Below, one piece after another: positions 1-13,424 of a DNA stretch of 64,000 nt. The stretch comes from Elysia chlorotica (Eukaryota > Mollusca > Gastropoda > Plakobranchidae): assembly GCA_003991915.1 (NCBI GenBank), contig RQTK01000093.1, positions 410,408 to 474,407 of the forward strand. Reading direction: 5' to 3'. Below the pieces are notes generated by a model that was not told where the DNA came from, made no database searches, and worked only from the letters and a program-made list of their open reading frames with translations. Within the stretch, counting starts at the first letter, position 1. Each line of letters starts with the position of its first letter. The translations under genes and the position numbers were made by a program.

Positions 1-60
1 TTGGTGCTGCTTGTTGTGGCTGGCGGACTTTGTTGGGTTGCCTTGTAATTTTCACGACAG

Positions 61-315
61 GGAGTGCCCGCGGCTCAGAATAGTCACATCGGCTTCCGAC
101 GCAAAAGGTCCCGAGTTCGAATCCTGGCTGGTGCGTTCCCTACTGGTTGGGTCGGTGTCAGTATAATGTGACCGGCTGAGACAGGAGTCATGGTATCCCC
201 GCCCTGTCTCGTGTGTGGCAGCACATACAATTGCCAGACGTCCGTATTGGGGCCCGTCCACAATATAGCCTATATAGTGCTGCTGTTGGACGTTAAACCA
301 ACCAAACCCAACCCA
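61..315 (+). repeat. tRNA-derived SINE, near full-length copy
   Basis: The tRNA-like head ends in a B-box-like GAGTTCGAATCC at 112-123. The body runs GTTGGGTCGGTGTCAG, CCCCGCCCTGTCTCGTGTG, GGGCCCGTCCACAATATAG and the tail TTGGACGTTAAACCAACC. The same body recurs near 8.1, 18.5, 47.2, 55.0, 57.6 and 63.2 kb, which defines a dispersed family. RNA polymerase III transcription is inferred from the box-like motifs. Confidence 0.85.
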
Positions 316-1274
316 TCCAGAGATAGCTTGAGAAAGCCTCGATGTGCCCTCAAAGTCTATACTAGATCATGTGAAGTCTAGGACCGGGTCCGCTGCCTGC
401 GGCCAGCTAGACGGCCTAAATCTGGCGCAGTGATTTCTCTGATTCGTCACAGCCATAGACATATAAATCTATGGTCACAGCCTAAATCTGGCGCAGTGAT
501 TTGTCTCATTCGTCACGGCCGGCTAGCCCTGTCCTTGCCTCGTCATGCTTGTACACTGTTGTGCTACCATTTCATAATACATACTGTACGTCACATGCAC
601 GATACAATGCAGCTAAATGGACTCTCGAGTACCGAGAATCTCGCCCCACACTCACTCTACATGTGCATGTACTTATTGTTCACCCAGTTAAAGGTATGGT
701 GTTTGCTTAAGGCCTGCATCTCTTTACGCTCTAGAAACATGACAAAGGCAAGAATCTGATGGGATTTTCCAGGAAACCAGGGAAACGTGAATCTGATAGT
801 AACAGCTTAAGTGTGTGTGTGTAGCTGCCTGAGCTGAGAGAGCGCTTGTGTGCCGCCCAGTTCATTTCATCAGTAAATCAAGTCATGGCTGCGCTATCCA
901 CTGATCCGGTGGCCACATTTAATCGTTTGGCTGTTTGTAGAAATATTTGTAACATTGCTCGAACCAGTAACCGCACATGCTTTCTGTCTCTCTTCCTTTC
1001 ATTAACACCCTCTGGTCTTCGCCTTGGTAAGTCGAATTGGTGCCCAGTAGAAGGTGCGAGTTCGATCCCCGTCCATGTCATCAGTCTAAAATGTGTCTCC
1101 GTCTACTTGTCTTCTCTGTTGGTCTCAAGCTAGATCTAGGTTTGTGGCTGTCCCTTCTAACCTATTTTCACCTTATTCCCTCAGTCGCTAGCATCATTAT
1201 TTGGTCTTTAGGTTTGGCTCTGTCTGTTAAACCCTCTATAGTTGTTGGACTGCTTTTCTGTATCATAATACTGT

Positions 1275-1405
<131 letters not shown>

Positions 1406-2274
1406 ATCTAATAAAGAACGGAATACGCACAACTTAGCGACTAAGGGATACAATAAAACCAACACCACTAGAGGTTGAAAATTTAGATGTTAAGGACAGT
1501 AGCGGTTTAGAGAACAAGCAAAAGCAGGCAATAACTCAATCATCCCAAAACGTGCAGTGTTGGTCTTGTCGGGGCTCCGAACAGGGACTGAGGAAGCTAG
1601 AGAACCAGAACGTGAGCACCTAGAATCGATCTCCATGCGCACAGAGTGCGGCTGTGTGAGCCAACAAAGGCTGCAGGGCTGAGTGGTGAGTGGTCGCCCG
1701 GTACTCGAGCAATGTCAGCCCCAGGTCTGCTGGCTTACCTGGTCATCTGGGGGGCGACTGGCGCAGCAGGTAGAGCGATGGGCTTCTTGTCTACAAGTTG
1801 AACTAACTTTGGATACAGTGAAGTCTGTTTCAAGTCCGTGTGGGCTGACTTAACGAGAAGAGGCTGACATATGTTGCAGGGCACGACCTCCTCTCCAGAA
1901 TCTAGTGCCGGGTATTGTGCTTTGCGGTACATGTAATACAGCTCGCTGCTCTGCGCCCACACGGTGGCTCGCTACCCTGGCTTCATGGGCGCAGAATACG
2001 GTGTGAGACAGGGGACAGGGTTTTTCATGTTTTCTAACAAATGTTCGACATAGGAGCCTCGTGTCTGTCTGACACAGCATGGGAGAAAAGTGCGCTATGT
2101 CCAGGGCTTGTTAGTTGTGCTTGTTTCTATGTTAGTTTGAAGGCGGTGCGACACTGTGAATGCCCCCTTGGTTGTGTCTGTCTCTCCAAGGCTTCGTGAT
2201 TAGTTTAATATGAGTGTACTTATTTCTACATGTATGGGCCTGAAGAGAAATGGGGCATGTTCACTGTTAACATG

Positions 2275-2276
<2 letters not shown>

Positions 2277-2311
<35 letters not shown>
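2277..2311. repeat. (GT)n microsatellite
   Basis: About 17 GT dinucleotides in a row. Confidence 0.97.
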
Positions 2312-2313
<2 letters not shown>

Positions 2314-2372
2314 TTTTTACCGCCGCTAATGATCACTTCCATGTTTGGTTTGTTTCCTTTGGCTAAGCCAAG

Positions 2373-2376
<4 letters not shown>

Positions 2377-2442
<66 letters not shown>

Positions 2443-2462
2443 CCCTCTTTCTCTCTATCTCT
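2377..2462. repeat. (CT)n microsatellite
   Basis: Pure CT/TC dinucleotides to about 2,432, then interrupted CT-rich sequence. Confidence 0.97.
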
Positions 2463-3341
2463 CTACTTGTGGGCGCTACCTAGCCCTCTAACGCTCAACT
2501 TCATTGTCCGCCACAGGGACTGAGAACAGTTTAGCTCAAACGCTGGACTCTCCACCCCTCAGTCAGCTCAGTCGCTAGTGCACTGGGGTTTTGAGCGAAA
2601 GCTGAAGTTTGAATCTCAGCTGGAGTGACCGTCGTCGGAAAAATGTTTGTTTGTGTATTGATGATTTGTGGCAACGCTTTTATAGCATGTTGCAGGTTAC
2701 TTCTAGGGGAATGAATCTCATTCTCAGTGCTTGCATGAGATCAAGTCCCCATCTCAGCCATTGTTCAGCCAATGTTCAGCCCTCCAACCAGACACGCCTG
2801 GGGTGTGTCAGTTCACGTACTAAACCGCTGCGGTCCGAGGCCCCAGTGAGGCTTCACTCTATTCTAAATGATTGTCACCTCAAAGTGAAGGAGAGCATAT
2901 GAACATTCAAGTAGAAATGGGTTTTTTAAGTGTTGAAAGACAAAGGAATGATTCTTGACAAACAAAAACTGCCGTAGTGGTCGTTTAATTTCAAGATTGA
3001 ATACACAGAAAGTGTGGGCCTTTGATGTTTTTATTCCTATGACGGTCTTCTCTCATGTCTATGAAAATTGAAATGTTGTGGATTTCCTCTGAATATTTTT
3101 ACTCTGCTGCCTCTCTGCCAATGTGCTTGTTACTCTCATGCATTTCCAGTGGTGCTCATGTTACTCTTAAGTTATTTTTGTTTGTTTTTTTTTGTTTTTT
3201 TTTGCTGATACTAGTTTCAGTACAATGGGATTTCGTATATCATCATGTTTGTTTTTTTGCTGATACTAGTTTCAATACAATGGGATTTGGTATATAATCG
3301 TGTTTTGACCTTAATTTGTTTTTGTTTGTTTTTTTTTGCAG

Positions 3342-5602
3342 GCATCAAGTGCCCAGTGTGCTCCAAGCAGATCGCGTCAGACGACATCGAGTGCCATCTG
3401 GTGATGTGTCTCACCAAACCCAGGATCAGTTATAACGGTGAGGCCGGGGCTGGCGCGATGCCAGGTTTTGTTAAACTGCAGACCTTACGTGCAGGTTTTG
3501 ATTCAAGATAAAGTTGGCATGCTCTGTCTCTCTACACTGCGGGGCCTATCACATCACAGAGAATGGATCGCTCAAAGCTAATGTTGAACATTACAAAGTA
3601 ATCTCTAACTTCATCCTGCTAGAGCCTGATCCACCTTAATTCCTCTCAGCGAGCTAAAGACTTCAGTAATTCTAGGATTAACCCTTCTCGGCGTGATAAT
3701 TATATTCTTGTCTTTCAATGGCGTAGCCGCTGACTTTAAGATGTTCCATCAGCCCATACTTACTCATGACCTGTTTTATCTCCGCATAAAAGTACAAAGA
3801 GAGTGGGGTTTATGAAGCAACAAAAACTGTCTATCTGTCTGCTAAATAGTCGCCAATGGAGTCTGCTTCAGATAAACACAGTCAAACAGAAACTACATGT
3901 ACTTCTGAGAAACTGTCTCCTCTTAGTTTTGCTTAACAATCAATAGAAAACTTTGAATATGAAATAAACTTTTTGGACAACCCTAAGAAGTTTGTCTCAA
4001 TCAATTTCCCCTGTATAATTTCATGGCATTGTGTTCCTGATGTGTATCCCCTGCTACATTGTCACTGTCTCCACTCCTACACTGCCAATTTCTGTCTAAC
4101 TGTCTCACCTCCTACACTGCCAATCTCTGTCTAGCTGTCTCACCTCCTACACTGCCACTCTCTGTCTCACTGTGTTTCTGATGTCTCCCCTCCTACATTG
4201 CCAATCTCTGTCTCACTGTGTTTCTGATGTCTCCCCTCCTACACTACTCTGTCTCACTGTGTTTCTGATGTCTCCCCTCCTACACTGCCAATCTCTGTCT
4301 CACTGTGTTTCTGATGTGTCCCCTCCTACACTGCCAATCTCTGTCTCACTGTGTTTCTGATGTGTCCCCTCCTACACTGCCAATCTCTGTCTCACTGTGT
4401 TTCTGATGTGTCCCCTCCTACATTGCCAATCTCTGTCTCACTGTGTTTCTGATGTCTCCCCTCCTACATTGCCAATCTCTGTCTAACTGTCTCCCCCTCC
4501 TACACTGCCAATCTCTGTCTCACTGTGTTTCTGATGTCTCCCCTCCTACACTGCCAATCTCTGTCTCACTGTGTTTCTGATGTGTCGCACCCTCAGAGGA
4601 TGTTCTGTCTGAGGACAAAGGCGAGTGTGTCATCTGCTTCGAGGATCTCATCCAGGGGGACACCATCGCCAGACTGCCATGCCTGTGTATATACCATAAA
4701 GGGTAGGTAACCCATGTCTGATACATCACTGCCATGCCTGTGTATATACCATAAAGGGTGGGTAACTTGTCAAAGCTAGTAGTATAGATTACTGCCTGGT
4801 ATTTAGCTTGAAGCATATGAAATTATATTTATCATCACATGATTTTGAACTGCATAACCTGTATGATGATTTATTGTGTTTGACTACTCTTTGGTCTGGA
4901 GGTACTCGATTGAGTCCGGCTTGGACATTCTCATCTTACTCAAGCCTTTCTACTGAGAGGTGAAGAGCCTCCACTGTGTCAAACCTGCAACTGTCAATTG
5001 TCCATTAGTCACATTCTGGTTGATTGTCCGGTTTTTTACCGGGAAAGAAATTTGCACCTAGCTTCCAAGCCACTAGAGAGCATATTTACTTATGTTAGTC
5101 CTCAGCGCATACTTAAGTACCTGAAGGACATTGGTGTATATAATAAAATTTAACTGTGATAGTCCTACACATGGATCTTTTAAACTACTGTATATACCCT
5201 TCACTTATAACCAAACTTTTCATGCACAATTGTTATGTGTTAACTACTCAGAGAGATAAAGGAGTCTCCGTTGCCACTACTACTAGTTTAACGCATTAAC
5301 TGTCTTAGGACATTATGAGCACAACACAGCCGTTACCGTGCTGACGTGCCGTAAAACAAACTCACTCACTCACTCTGATGCCATTATAAGGATAGCATGA
5401 GAATGGTGGTGTCCATGCTGTCTGTAAACTTGTCATACGTGGGACCTGCCAGTCCTTGCTAGAGCTTAGTTGACCACCATTCAGGGTAGGAAATCAAGTC
5501 GAGTATTTTTACTTCTCATGTCTTCATTCTGTGGTTTGTTTCAGGTGCATCGACAAATGGTTTGAGGTGAACCGATCTTGTCCAGAGCACCCGTCAGATT
5601 AA
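3342..5602 (+). CDS. ZNRF2: ZNRF1/2-type E3 ubiquitin-protein ligase, 3' exons (partial)
   Basis: Three coding exons: 3,342-3,437, 4,597-4,702 and 5,545-5,602 (stop TAA 5,600-5,602), all with AG/GT borders and consistent phase. The first encodes the ZNRF zinc-finger part (IKCPVCSKQIAS, HLVMCLTKPRISYN). The second carries the first half of a RING-H2 domain (GECVICFEDL, QGDTIARLPCLCIYH). The third finishes it and ends RSCPEHPSD, the conserved C-terminus of this family. ZNRF proteins are membrane-associated ubiquitin ligases of the endosome-lysosome system; RING cysteines and histidines bind zinc and recruit the E2. The HKGCID join and the terminal SD resemble vertebrate ZNRF2 more than ZNRF1, but an invertebrate gene would probably be ancestral to both. 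The large N-terminal exon with the myristoylation signal is not visible here. A LINE tail lies in the last intron, and both borders of the middle exon carry duplicated sequence. Confidence 0.93.
4046..4596 (+). repeat. Pyrimidine-rich minisatellite ending at a ZNRF splice acceptor
   Basis: About eleven variant copies of a 36-48 bp unit containing CTGATGTCTCCCCTCC, TACACTGCCAATCTCTG and TCTCACTGTGTTTC. The last copy runs directly into the acceptor (CACCCTCAG at 4,588-4,596) of the RING exon, so the array supplies the exon's polypyrimidine tract. Confidence 0.9.
4676..4768 (+). repeat. Duplicated exon end and splice donor of the ZNRF RING exon
   Basis: The last 25 or so exon bases plus donor (CCATAAAGGGTAGGTAAC, true exon end 4,702) recur 55 bp downstream as CCATAAAGGGTGGGTAAC with a potential donor after 4,757. 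Using the second donor would add 55 nt and shift the frame. Confidence 0.85.
4892..5385 (+). mobile_element. 5'-truncated LINE, C-terminal ORF2 end plus 3' tail
   Basis: One frame reads VRLGHSHLTQAFLLRGEEPP, then a zinc-knuckle-like CQTC ... SHILVDC, and ends VYNKI with stop TAA at 5,151-5,153. The GH.RLT...L followed by CxxC...H...C layout is typical of the end of I/Jockey-type non-LTR retrotransposon ORF2 proteins, after the RNase H region. The 3' flank ends in ACTC repeats near 5,370. Only the last 85 or so codons survive, with an in-frame stop near the 5' limit, so this is a dead fragment in the ZNRF intron. Clade assignment is tentative. Confidence 0.7.
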
Positions 5603-8130
5603 CCAGCTGGAGCCCGGCGCCTGGCTACCCATCAAGACATGGATACTGGGACGCCAGTTGATGCGAAGACGAACGACACAAGCAAGCTTAGCACATCTTA
5701 GCTCTGGGCTGGTGAGTACAACACTGCCAGAAACTAGTTCAACCCTGGACTACGAGTTGTTTTACATACGGAAAAGCTAGTCTTAGTCCAGGGTGTAAGT
5801 TTTCAGCAGTGTTGTACATGCCACCCCTGATCACACTGAGACAAGCCTCACAACACAACCAACCATACCAAAAGTTAATTCATTGTTCACACGAGAGGGC
5901 CCTTGTTGTCCCAGCGGTTACAACGCCTCGCCAGCTCAGAAAGAGTAGTCACGTTCCCCTCAAAGTGCACTGAGGGCTGCCTCAGTTTGCGCTACATTCT
6001 CAGTGTTCACAGTGAAGGTCAGTCTCTTAAACAGCCAGATTTCATTCTTTAGAAATTTGTGTGAGGTTTTACCTGAGCACAATGTTGGAAGACTGGCGTC
6101 AACAACTTGGAACCCAGAATCAGCTACAAAAATGTTCTCTGCTGCTTGTGTTGGTTGTCTGCCCTTGGGTGATGTGATGTGACGATGGCGGGGCTGTGAA
6201 CTCGCACATGCTTACAATAACACAAACATGAGAATGGATCTCTCTCTGTACATAAGCATTTCTATTCTGTGAATGTTATGGACAGCACCATTATATATTC
6301 TAGCTTACAGTTACAGGTCGTGATACACAGAGTGGGCCAGGTTTAACTTGAATTAAGCAGTTTCAAGTTTGTTTATCAAGCTTGTTTATACAGAAATGAA
6401 AGCTGTTGAAGCCGTAAGGATCACAGGAAAATCAAGCTTTGACGTTTTCGCTTCAAGTTGGTGCTTAATGAAGTGATGTATGGTACTCATACAAAAAAAC
6501 AAAAACAAAGAGTGGAAACAAGATACGAGGTTTCTTTGTGGTCCAAAACTCTTGGAAGTGCTACTACTTTGTGATCATCTGTAGAGAGAGCCAATTGAGA
6601 TGAACATTTGTACACGTCGAGTGTTTGATGGACCAATCTTGTTGAGAGACTCGCGTTTCTTTCAGTTGTTTTTTTTGTGGATGACTTTGATGTATGCGAT
6701 TCGGGGTTCTATGGAGTATCAGCATGCAGAAACGTCAGCCCCCCTCACTGGCCGTAAAGTCAACTGGATTCTTGTTACTCTCCCTGACTCAGCTGCTCTC
6801 TTAAAACTTCACCCTATCACTAGTGGAAACAACAAACTGAAATAGTCATGAATTTTTTCCATTCACAAATTCAGGGCCATATTTTGTGTGCCCGTGTCGT
6901 CATCTGCTTGACTGGAATTACTAACGCTTATGATGCTGCATACTTTCTCTTTGTTTGTGTAATAAATGTACAATTTCCTTGTTGATTTAGTTGCAGTAAA
7001 CACTTTGTGTTGTTCTGTTCTTTTTTTTTTTAAGCTTAAAAATGTTATCTTAAGTTTCAATTCTTTCATTTATGATTAAAGATTATTTTTGTATTTACTT
7101 TTATTTGTAATTGAAACATGAAAACTTTTATCTTGTTGAAATCCTTTTTCTATGGTTTACAAATCAATTAATTGTATAGGCTGTTCTTTTTAAAATGGTG
7201 TTGGATTATCAAAAATCATTCTGCTTTTCCGACATAGCATTCTAAATTTGAAGTTTGCCAGTGATAATTCTTCTCCTGTTTCTTCCGCTGTTTGAGGAAG
7301 AATGACAGGGAGTCAAGGATGAGGAAAACGTAGGAAAGAGAAAAGTTTGTCTGTGTATGGGGGCAGCAAGCACCGTTGTGGTTAGTTCTAGTTCTGATTA
7401 ATTTTGTATTGCTTTGTTTTCTCCTACTGCCATTGCTACATTCCTGTTGATGTTGAACTTAGCCTGCAGCTTGTTAGCTGAAAGATGTCAGTGAACACTT
7501 TTCAGTTTTTATTTTATCTTTGGAGTCACCCATAAGATTCTTGTTTTATCTGCTTTGATTATGTTTTATATTTTTTGTTCCCTGTTCTGTTCATTTATTC
7601 TAAAAGCTTTAACACTTGAAATAACTTGCAAACTTTCTCCTTCAGAAAATTATTGTACATAATTTTTTGTTCAGTTTTGTAAGTTTTCTTCTGACTTTTC
7701 TATTTATCAAATTATCAGTTTTTGCAGTTCTGTTTCAGTCCTTTTCTTTGACGCAATTTTTCGTAGAATGTTCAACATATATTTCCTGGATTAACCTTGA
7801 TAGTTTTCACCACAAAAGCTCATTGAAAATCAAGATTAGATTTTTTAAATTTTGTATTTGAGTTGTAGAATAAAATTCCTTTACTTGGACACTTAGGAAA
7901 TCTGCCTTAATGTGAATAAAACAAAAGAAGCAATGTTTTTTTAAATAATGGGGCCGAATGTTAAACTTCATGCATTTGTAAGTTTTTCCGACATGTTTTG
8001 TTCATTTCCGTAGTCACAGATTTGCCTTATCAACCATGGACCCCATTTATGTTTGTAAACCAATCTTTTTTGGTTTACGTCACATCTTCAAATCTTCCGC
8101 AACTTAAACTAAAGAAAAAGATTTACCCCT
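5603..8130 (+). other. ZNRF 3' UTR and AT-rich flank
   Basis: No other gene is visible. Candidate polyadenylation signals AATAAA occur at 6,961-6,966 and 7,869-7,874, so the 3' UTR could run 1.4 to 2.3 kb, although none is proven. Short ORFs here are AT-rich and without recognisable motifs. Confidence 0.45.
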
Positions 8131-8137
8131 CTAAAGG

Positions 8138-8402
8138 GGGGGGGGGGGGCAGTTGCCTTGGGGTAGAACTTCGGATTCCGACACAAAAGGTCCGTAGTTC
8201 GAGCCCTGGCGATTTCGCTCCCTACTGGTTGGGTCGGTGTCATTTTAATGTGACAGAGTGAGACAGAAGTCATAGTATCCCCGCCCTGTCTCGTGTGGCA
8301 GCACATAAAATTGTCAGATGTTAGTCTTGGGGCCCGTCCACAATATAGCCTATATAGTGCTGGTGCTGGGCAGTAAAACAACTCAACTCTCCCTCAACTC
8401 AA
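8138..8402 (+). repeat. tRNA-derived SINE, full-length copy with poly-G 5' flank
   Basis: Starts in a run of 13 G. The tRNA-like head reads TTGGGGTAGAAC ... AGTTCGAGCCCTGG. The body contains CCTACTGGTTGGGTCGG, CCCCGCCCTGTCTCGTGTG and GGGCCCGTCCACAATATAG, and the tail is CAGTAAAACAACTCAAC. It is the same family as 61-315, with a few differences in the body. Confidence 0.85.
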
Positions 8403-11400
8403 AAAGGGTATAAGAGATAAAAAAAAACCCATCCACTATGATAATGACACTGTATCAATGTTCCAGTGTTGCAGTGATCTGTGTTCTATCAGTTCCACTA
8501 ACTTACATCTTTGACTAGTCCCTGCAATTGTTTTCTTCTTATGTGCGTTGAAACTTTCCTTTCCCCTGTGAAATAACAAATTTGTATTGAGCGCGGCGAG
8601 GGTGGAAACATCAATTCTACCATTGAAAAAATGAGGAGTTGAATGCATAATAATATAATCAAATATATTGTCCTTGTGTATAATTATGAAAAATATTCAC
8701 ATTTTTGTTTAATGATCATCAAAGGAATTAATATGTGCAAACAGTAGTCTTTTTGGATACAAGATTTCTTTAAATTTATTAATGGGAGAAAAAAAAAAGT
8801 TATAAATTACTTTTACTTTTTAGCAAGGATAAAAAAAAATATGGAAATCAAATTTGCTTAGCATGATGTTGACTCGCCTTTTCGCGCTGGCCGATGTATG
8901 AAATGTGCAGACCTGTCATGCAACACTCAGCACACACTGTGACCATGTATGTGCGTGTGTGTGTGTGTGTGTGTGCATTCACCTGTGGCTTTGCGATCAG
9001 ATGACAGTATTTGCTGCAGATGGGGTCGGGGTTTGTGGCGGCTGCTGCTATGCAATCGGCACTTCTGATTAAATTTCTCTTCACAACAGTTCAGTCTGGT
9101 ATTTTCTTGCTTATAAACATACAAGTATAGACGTATATTAAATTATAAACATAGTTCTCTGTTCACTTTTTCGCACTTTATGGTGCCAGAGGAAACGCAA
9201 AGACTTTCTAAGGGAGGGAATCACTGACTTAAGGTCTACCTGCACCTGCAGTTTGTAATGGTGGGGGGAAAAATCTAAAATGATTTTTATCAAACATTTA
9301 TGTATAAATTTTATAGTATAACTTATCTTGTGTGCAAACTGAGCTTTCTACATTATCATGGCAGCTGCTTCTTGTTCTTCTAACAAAATTGTAACCTTTT
9401 GATCATCGTTTTTGTTGCATTGTAGATTTCTATGGCAGGACTGTCTCATCCTCTCTTCACAAAGGATGGGATGTTTAAAGTTCAGTTTATGAATATGAGA
9501 TGTGTGGGGAAATGGAAGTTCATAATCACTTGTTGCTACCCTTTCTGCCTCTCTGAGAGATGTTGTCTGTGTGTGTTGGTTACCAAAATGACTATTCTAT
9601 GTAGTTTACGGGGAGATGCAAAATAGCTATTCCATGTACAGTAGTGACATAATGGATCGCTTTTTAGATTGTTACAAACAACCAGCTTGGGTATAAGTAC
9701 ACTGTACAGGCAGGAGTCGTGATGTCAACGGCTCATACAGCAGTTTTACTCCATCTTTCTGTGTCTGGTCCAGAATAACCCAGGACACTACAGTACAGGT
9801 GTAAATCTAACAGTTCCAGCCTTTTTATTTCAATCTGGTAAGGTTCAAATCCTCACTCACTCATTCACACACTGTGTGCATGGTAGGCATGCCTTGTCTC
9901 ATTATGATGAACGCTCTTAACATTTGGCTGTAAGGCAAACTTATGTGCTGTTCTTTGAGTGATTTTTCTTTCATCAGAATCTTTATGTAAACTTTCAGAC
10001 ATTAGGAAAGAGTGCTACATGTAGTCGACTTATCCTTCCGTGAATGAGAATCCCTGTCTCCCTGTCTCTCTGTCTGGTAGTGAAGCGGAAAAGCTTGCAT
10101 GTTTGACCAAAACCAGAACCTCTTGTGTATATGCTTAACTCATCCATGAAACCTTGCTCGGTCATACATGTATACATAAAGCAATGTATTGTATGTGAAC
10201 ATGGAACTTAACATAACATAATTCCACGTTATAATGAAGCAGAGCTTGAATCTTTGTTTTCATAACTATATTAGTCTGGATCACGAGGTTTTAGAAAAGT
10301 ATGCGGTAATTAAGATTCATTTAGAGTGTAGTAACTTCCGAATGGTCATGTATAGCAGGATTATTTGCAAGTACATGTAATCTTTTCTTTTTTTGTTGTA
10401 TATGTATGTATTTGACTTTCGTTCAGGGTACATCGTGTATTCAACACCAGTGCAAGAATCTTGTTGAGGGAAGCTTTTGTGTGATCTCATCATCTGAGTC
10501 TTTTCAGTTCAATTTACTTTTCTGGGAATATCAATGTTCAAATTTCTAGTTCATGTGCTTTGAGGTTTGGGAGTGACAGAAAAAAAAAGATGGTTTCTTT
10601 TATCCATGGTACATGTATGTATCACAATTGAAATGAAAAAAAAAACCATCAACTTGGTTCCAAATAGGCCTTGACCAAGTTATATTTCGTTATTGTGATA
10701 AACTAATTTAAAAATAGATGTCCTGCTAGAACAAGTACATGAACCTCTTTGGCGGATGAAGCATCATGTTTCTCTGCATTTATTTTTTCATCCTATTATT
10801 TGTGCAAGTCTATTTAGCTTTGATGGAAAATAGACTAAGTACACAGCATTTAATCAAATTCATTCCATCAATGGAATTTGAAGCTTGCCCTTTTTTCCTA
10901 TGGTATTGCACCTGTTTGGGTAGACATATAATATAAAGCATACACATGTAGAATGTTAGGATCAAGAAATGAAGGTGACGGTGTAAGCTTTATTATTTTA
11001 TACTGTGGTTCTAAAGTCGAGAGGGGCCTTTTTTTGTGGAATTTAAGTTAGGAATAAAACTTTATAGAGATTCTCTTTATCTAACAAACTGAAACCACAA
11101 GAATTGTTTAAAAGATCTAGGCTGTGATGGGCCTGTTAAGTTAATGCAGTCATCTCTCTATCTCTCTATCACTGGCTGTTGAATTGGAGATTGCCCTCGT
11201 TGAAACATAGCCTATCGAGTTTTGATCAAGACGTTTTGAGATGTTCGTGTATATTGCTGTACCTTGTGTTGAAGTTACAAAGATCTATCATAACCCAGTG
11301 CAGAAAGAGGGAAAACCAAAAGTAATAGGCCTGTGTCAATTATATTCATACTAATCATAGCTTTCATTTTAATACTACTATTTACTAGCTGCAGAGATTT

Positions 11401-12905
11401 TGTTCTGTTATTTGCTTGTAAAATTAAGTATATCTTGACGAGTCAGAATGTTTTTATTAAGATTGACTTGACACAGAAAGGAAGGCAGACGCAGTGACGG
11501 GAGAGAGACGTAACAAAAGGCAAGTAGCGTGGACACTTGATATGATGGAGCAACATACTGTTAAGACCGACGTCGATAGGTCACACTTGACTCACAGTCA
11601 CAGTTCTACACACTGATCATTAAGTATTGAATACAGAGATAAAAGCAGTGCAATTCAATCCCAGGATTCATGTCAACACCCACTTTCTCCATCATTAAAG
11701 GGGCTACAATAGAATGTGGTGGACGTAGCATTCTCTCCCTCATAGTTTTTTTTTTTTAATAGAATTTGGTACATTCTTGTCAATATTCTAGAAATTGAAT
11801 TCCATCCAGTATCCACGAAAAGTAAAGGCCAGAATACACATGTACAGTGTATAACTTTTGGAGTTTTTTTTCCTTCTTTTTCAAAATCGGGTGCTTTTGT
11901 GGCGAGGAAAAAAAAAAAATATTTGCGTGTTTCATAAGAGTATTAAAAGATGCCAGAATTGGCCAAGCAAAACATTTGTTGTAAACATTCGTAACAGACC
12001 AACCGTTCTAGTATAAATCATACCTGTAAATTGTGATGCTGTATCCTGTATAACCTTGAAGAGCTTTGGTCTTCTGATATGGACACATCTTCATAATCAT
12101 TGTTGTCCTTATTTTAGTTTTTAGTTCTAGTGAAAGATCATTTTTTGTCCAGCACAAAAGAAAATAAATGTATATATTCCCATTGTGTATGATTTAAAAC
12201 AACAAATTTCAATAAGAAGTGTTATGAACGACTCATGTTATTAGTGATAATGAGATAAATGTAATGCATTTTGCTCATGTCTGTACCAAATATAATGTTG
12301 TGTGCTGTAAAAGATTTTCCTTCTTTTCGTTTCAATTGTTTCTCAGTCTTTCTGATTTTTAATCCCCCCCACTTCTCTGTACATGTATGATCTATTTTAT
12401 TTGAAAAGATGCAAGCGTGTGCACACGTAGCTATTTTTACGGTTATGAGTAATGACACAGACTGTCCTCACATGGAAAACAGGCACACAATAGCTTTGTA
12501 CATATATTATTATGGTTATCGTACTTTACCTGTGTAAATGATTGAGTACCGCGTTTTTTTTGCTCTAGATCCCTGACTGTGTAACAAGGGAATGAGTGTG
12601 GCGTGGGTGTGCAAGCTTCTGAAATAACCGTGTACATTGTATTCCTCGTGCTCACTTCATTACAGTCTTTCTTATTCTTGTATTTGGTTGATGCTGTACT
12701 GTACTACAATTATTAGACAATGATGATGGATCTTTCACAGGCATCTGCGTTGTTTCTTTTTGTCTGAAGATAATTGTTTATGTTTGTGTGTGTTTGTACA
12801 CCACAACTTAGATCAGCTTTCTTGTACACACAACTTGGATCAGTTTTCAGGTAATTAACTTAAATTTTTAAGACTTTCAGTTTCATGGTTCCAATATGTC
12901 CCCTT
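8403..12905. other. AT-rich intergenic DNA
   Basis: I see no gene. The only clear feature is a short TG microsatellite at about 8,951-8,975. The stretch is uniformly AT-rich with many homopolymer runs. Confidence 0.5.
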
Positions 12906-12970
12906 GTGTAATTCGAATCCTCTTAAGTCGACGTTTAGATCGAATCCCAAGTAATTCGAATTATGAGGTT
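12905..12970 (-). mobile_element. pogo-type transposon terminal sequence
   Basis: On the minus strand it reads AAACCTCATAATTCGAATTA and ends AAGAGGATTCGAATTACAC. The same roughly 70-bp pattern occurs at 15,098-15,170 (minus) and at 40,328-40,400 and 42,610-42,680 (plus). AACCTCATAATTCGAA after CAGT is characteristic of pogo/Tigger-like inverted repeats. No transposase is visible, so this is a MITE end or relic. Confidence 0.55.
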
Positions 12971-13424
12971 TAAACAGATTGCTGCACAAGGGGCCCACTT
13001 TTACTTTTCCGTTATCTAATAAACAACCTACTATTTTGACAAAAAATTGAATTAAAAAAAACCAAAGGAACTACTGTTACATTTTGAAGGCCAATACTAC
13101 ATTATGTATAATAAACTATTGTACTAAAACTAATATTACTATGTATCATATGAGTCCATTTAGATTTATCCTGTCAATCATACGGCGTAGGATGGAGATC
13201 TAATTTGGGATTATATAAAATTAGAGATACTGCAGAGGTTGGCTGTCCGTCTGTCAGAGACAACTTGAGTCAATGTATCAATTACTAAAGCTGGCCACAC
13301 ACTCCACAAGCCTATTACTCAAGTGACTTGTCTCAAGCCATATTGCACAATCACAGTTTCAAGTCTAGTTCAAGTTCCACCCACACACTACACAATCTTT
13401 TTTCTCAATTGACTGGAAGAAACT

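Noticed and set aside
2565-2630. Possible tRNA gene or SINE head
   Set aside because: GTTTGAATCTC resembles a B box, but stems do not pair well and the following sequence does not recur in the window.
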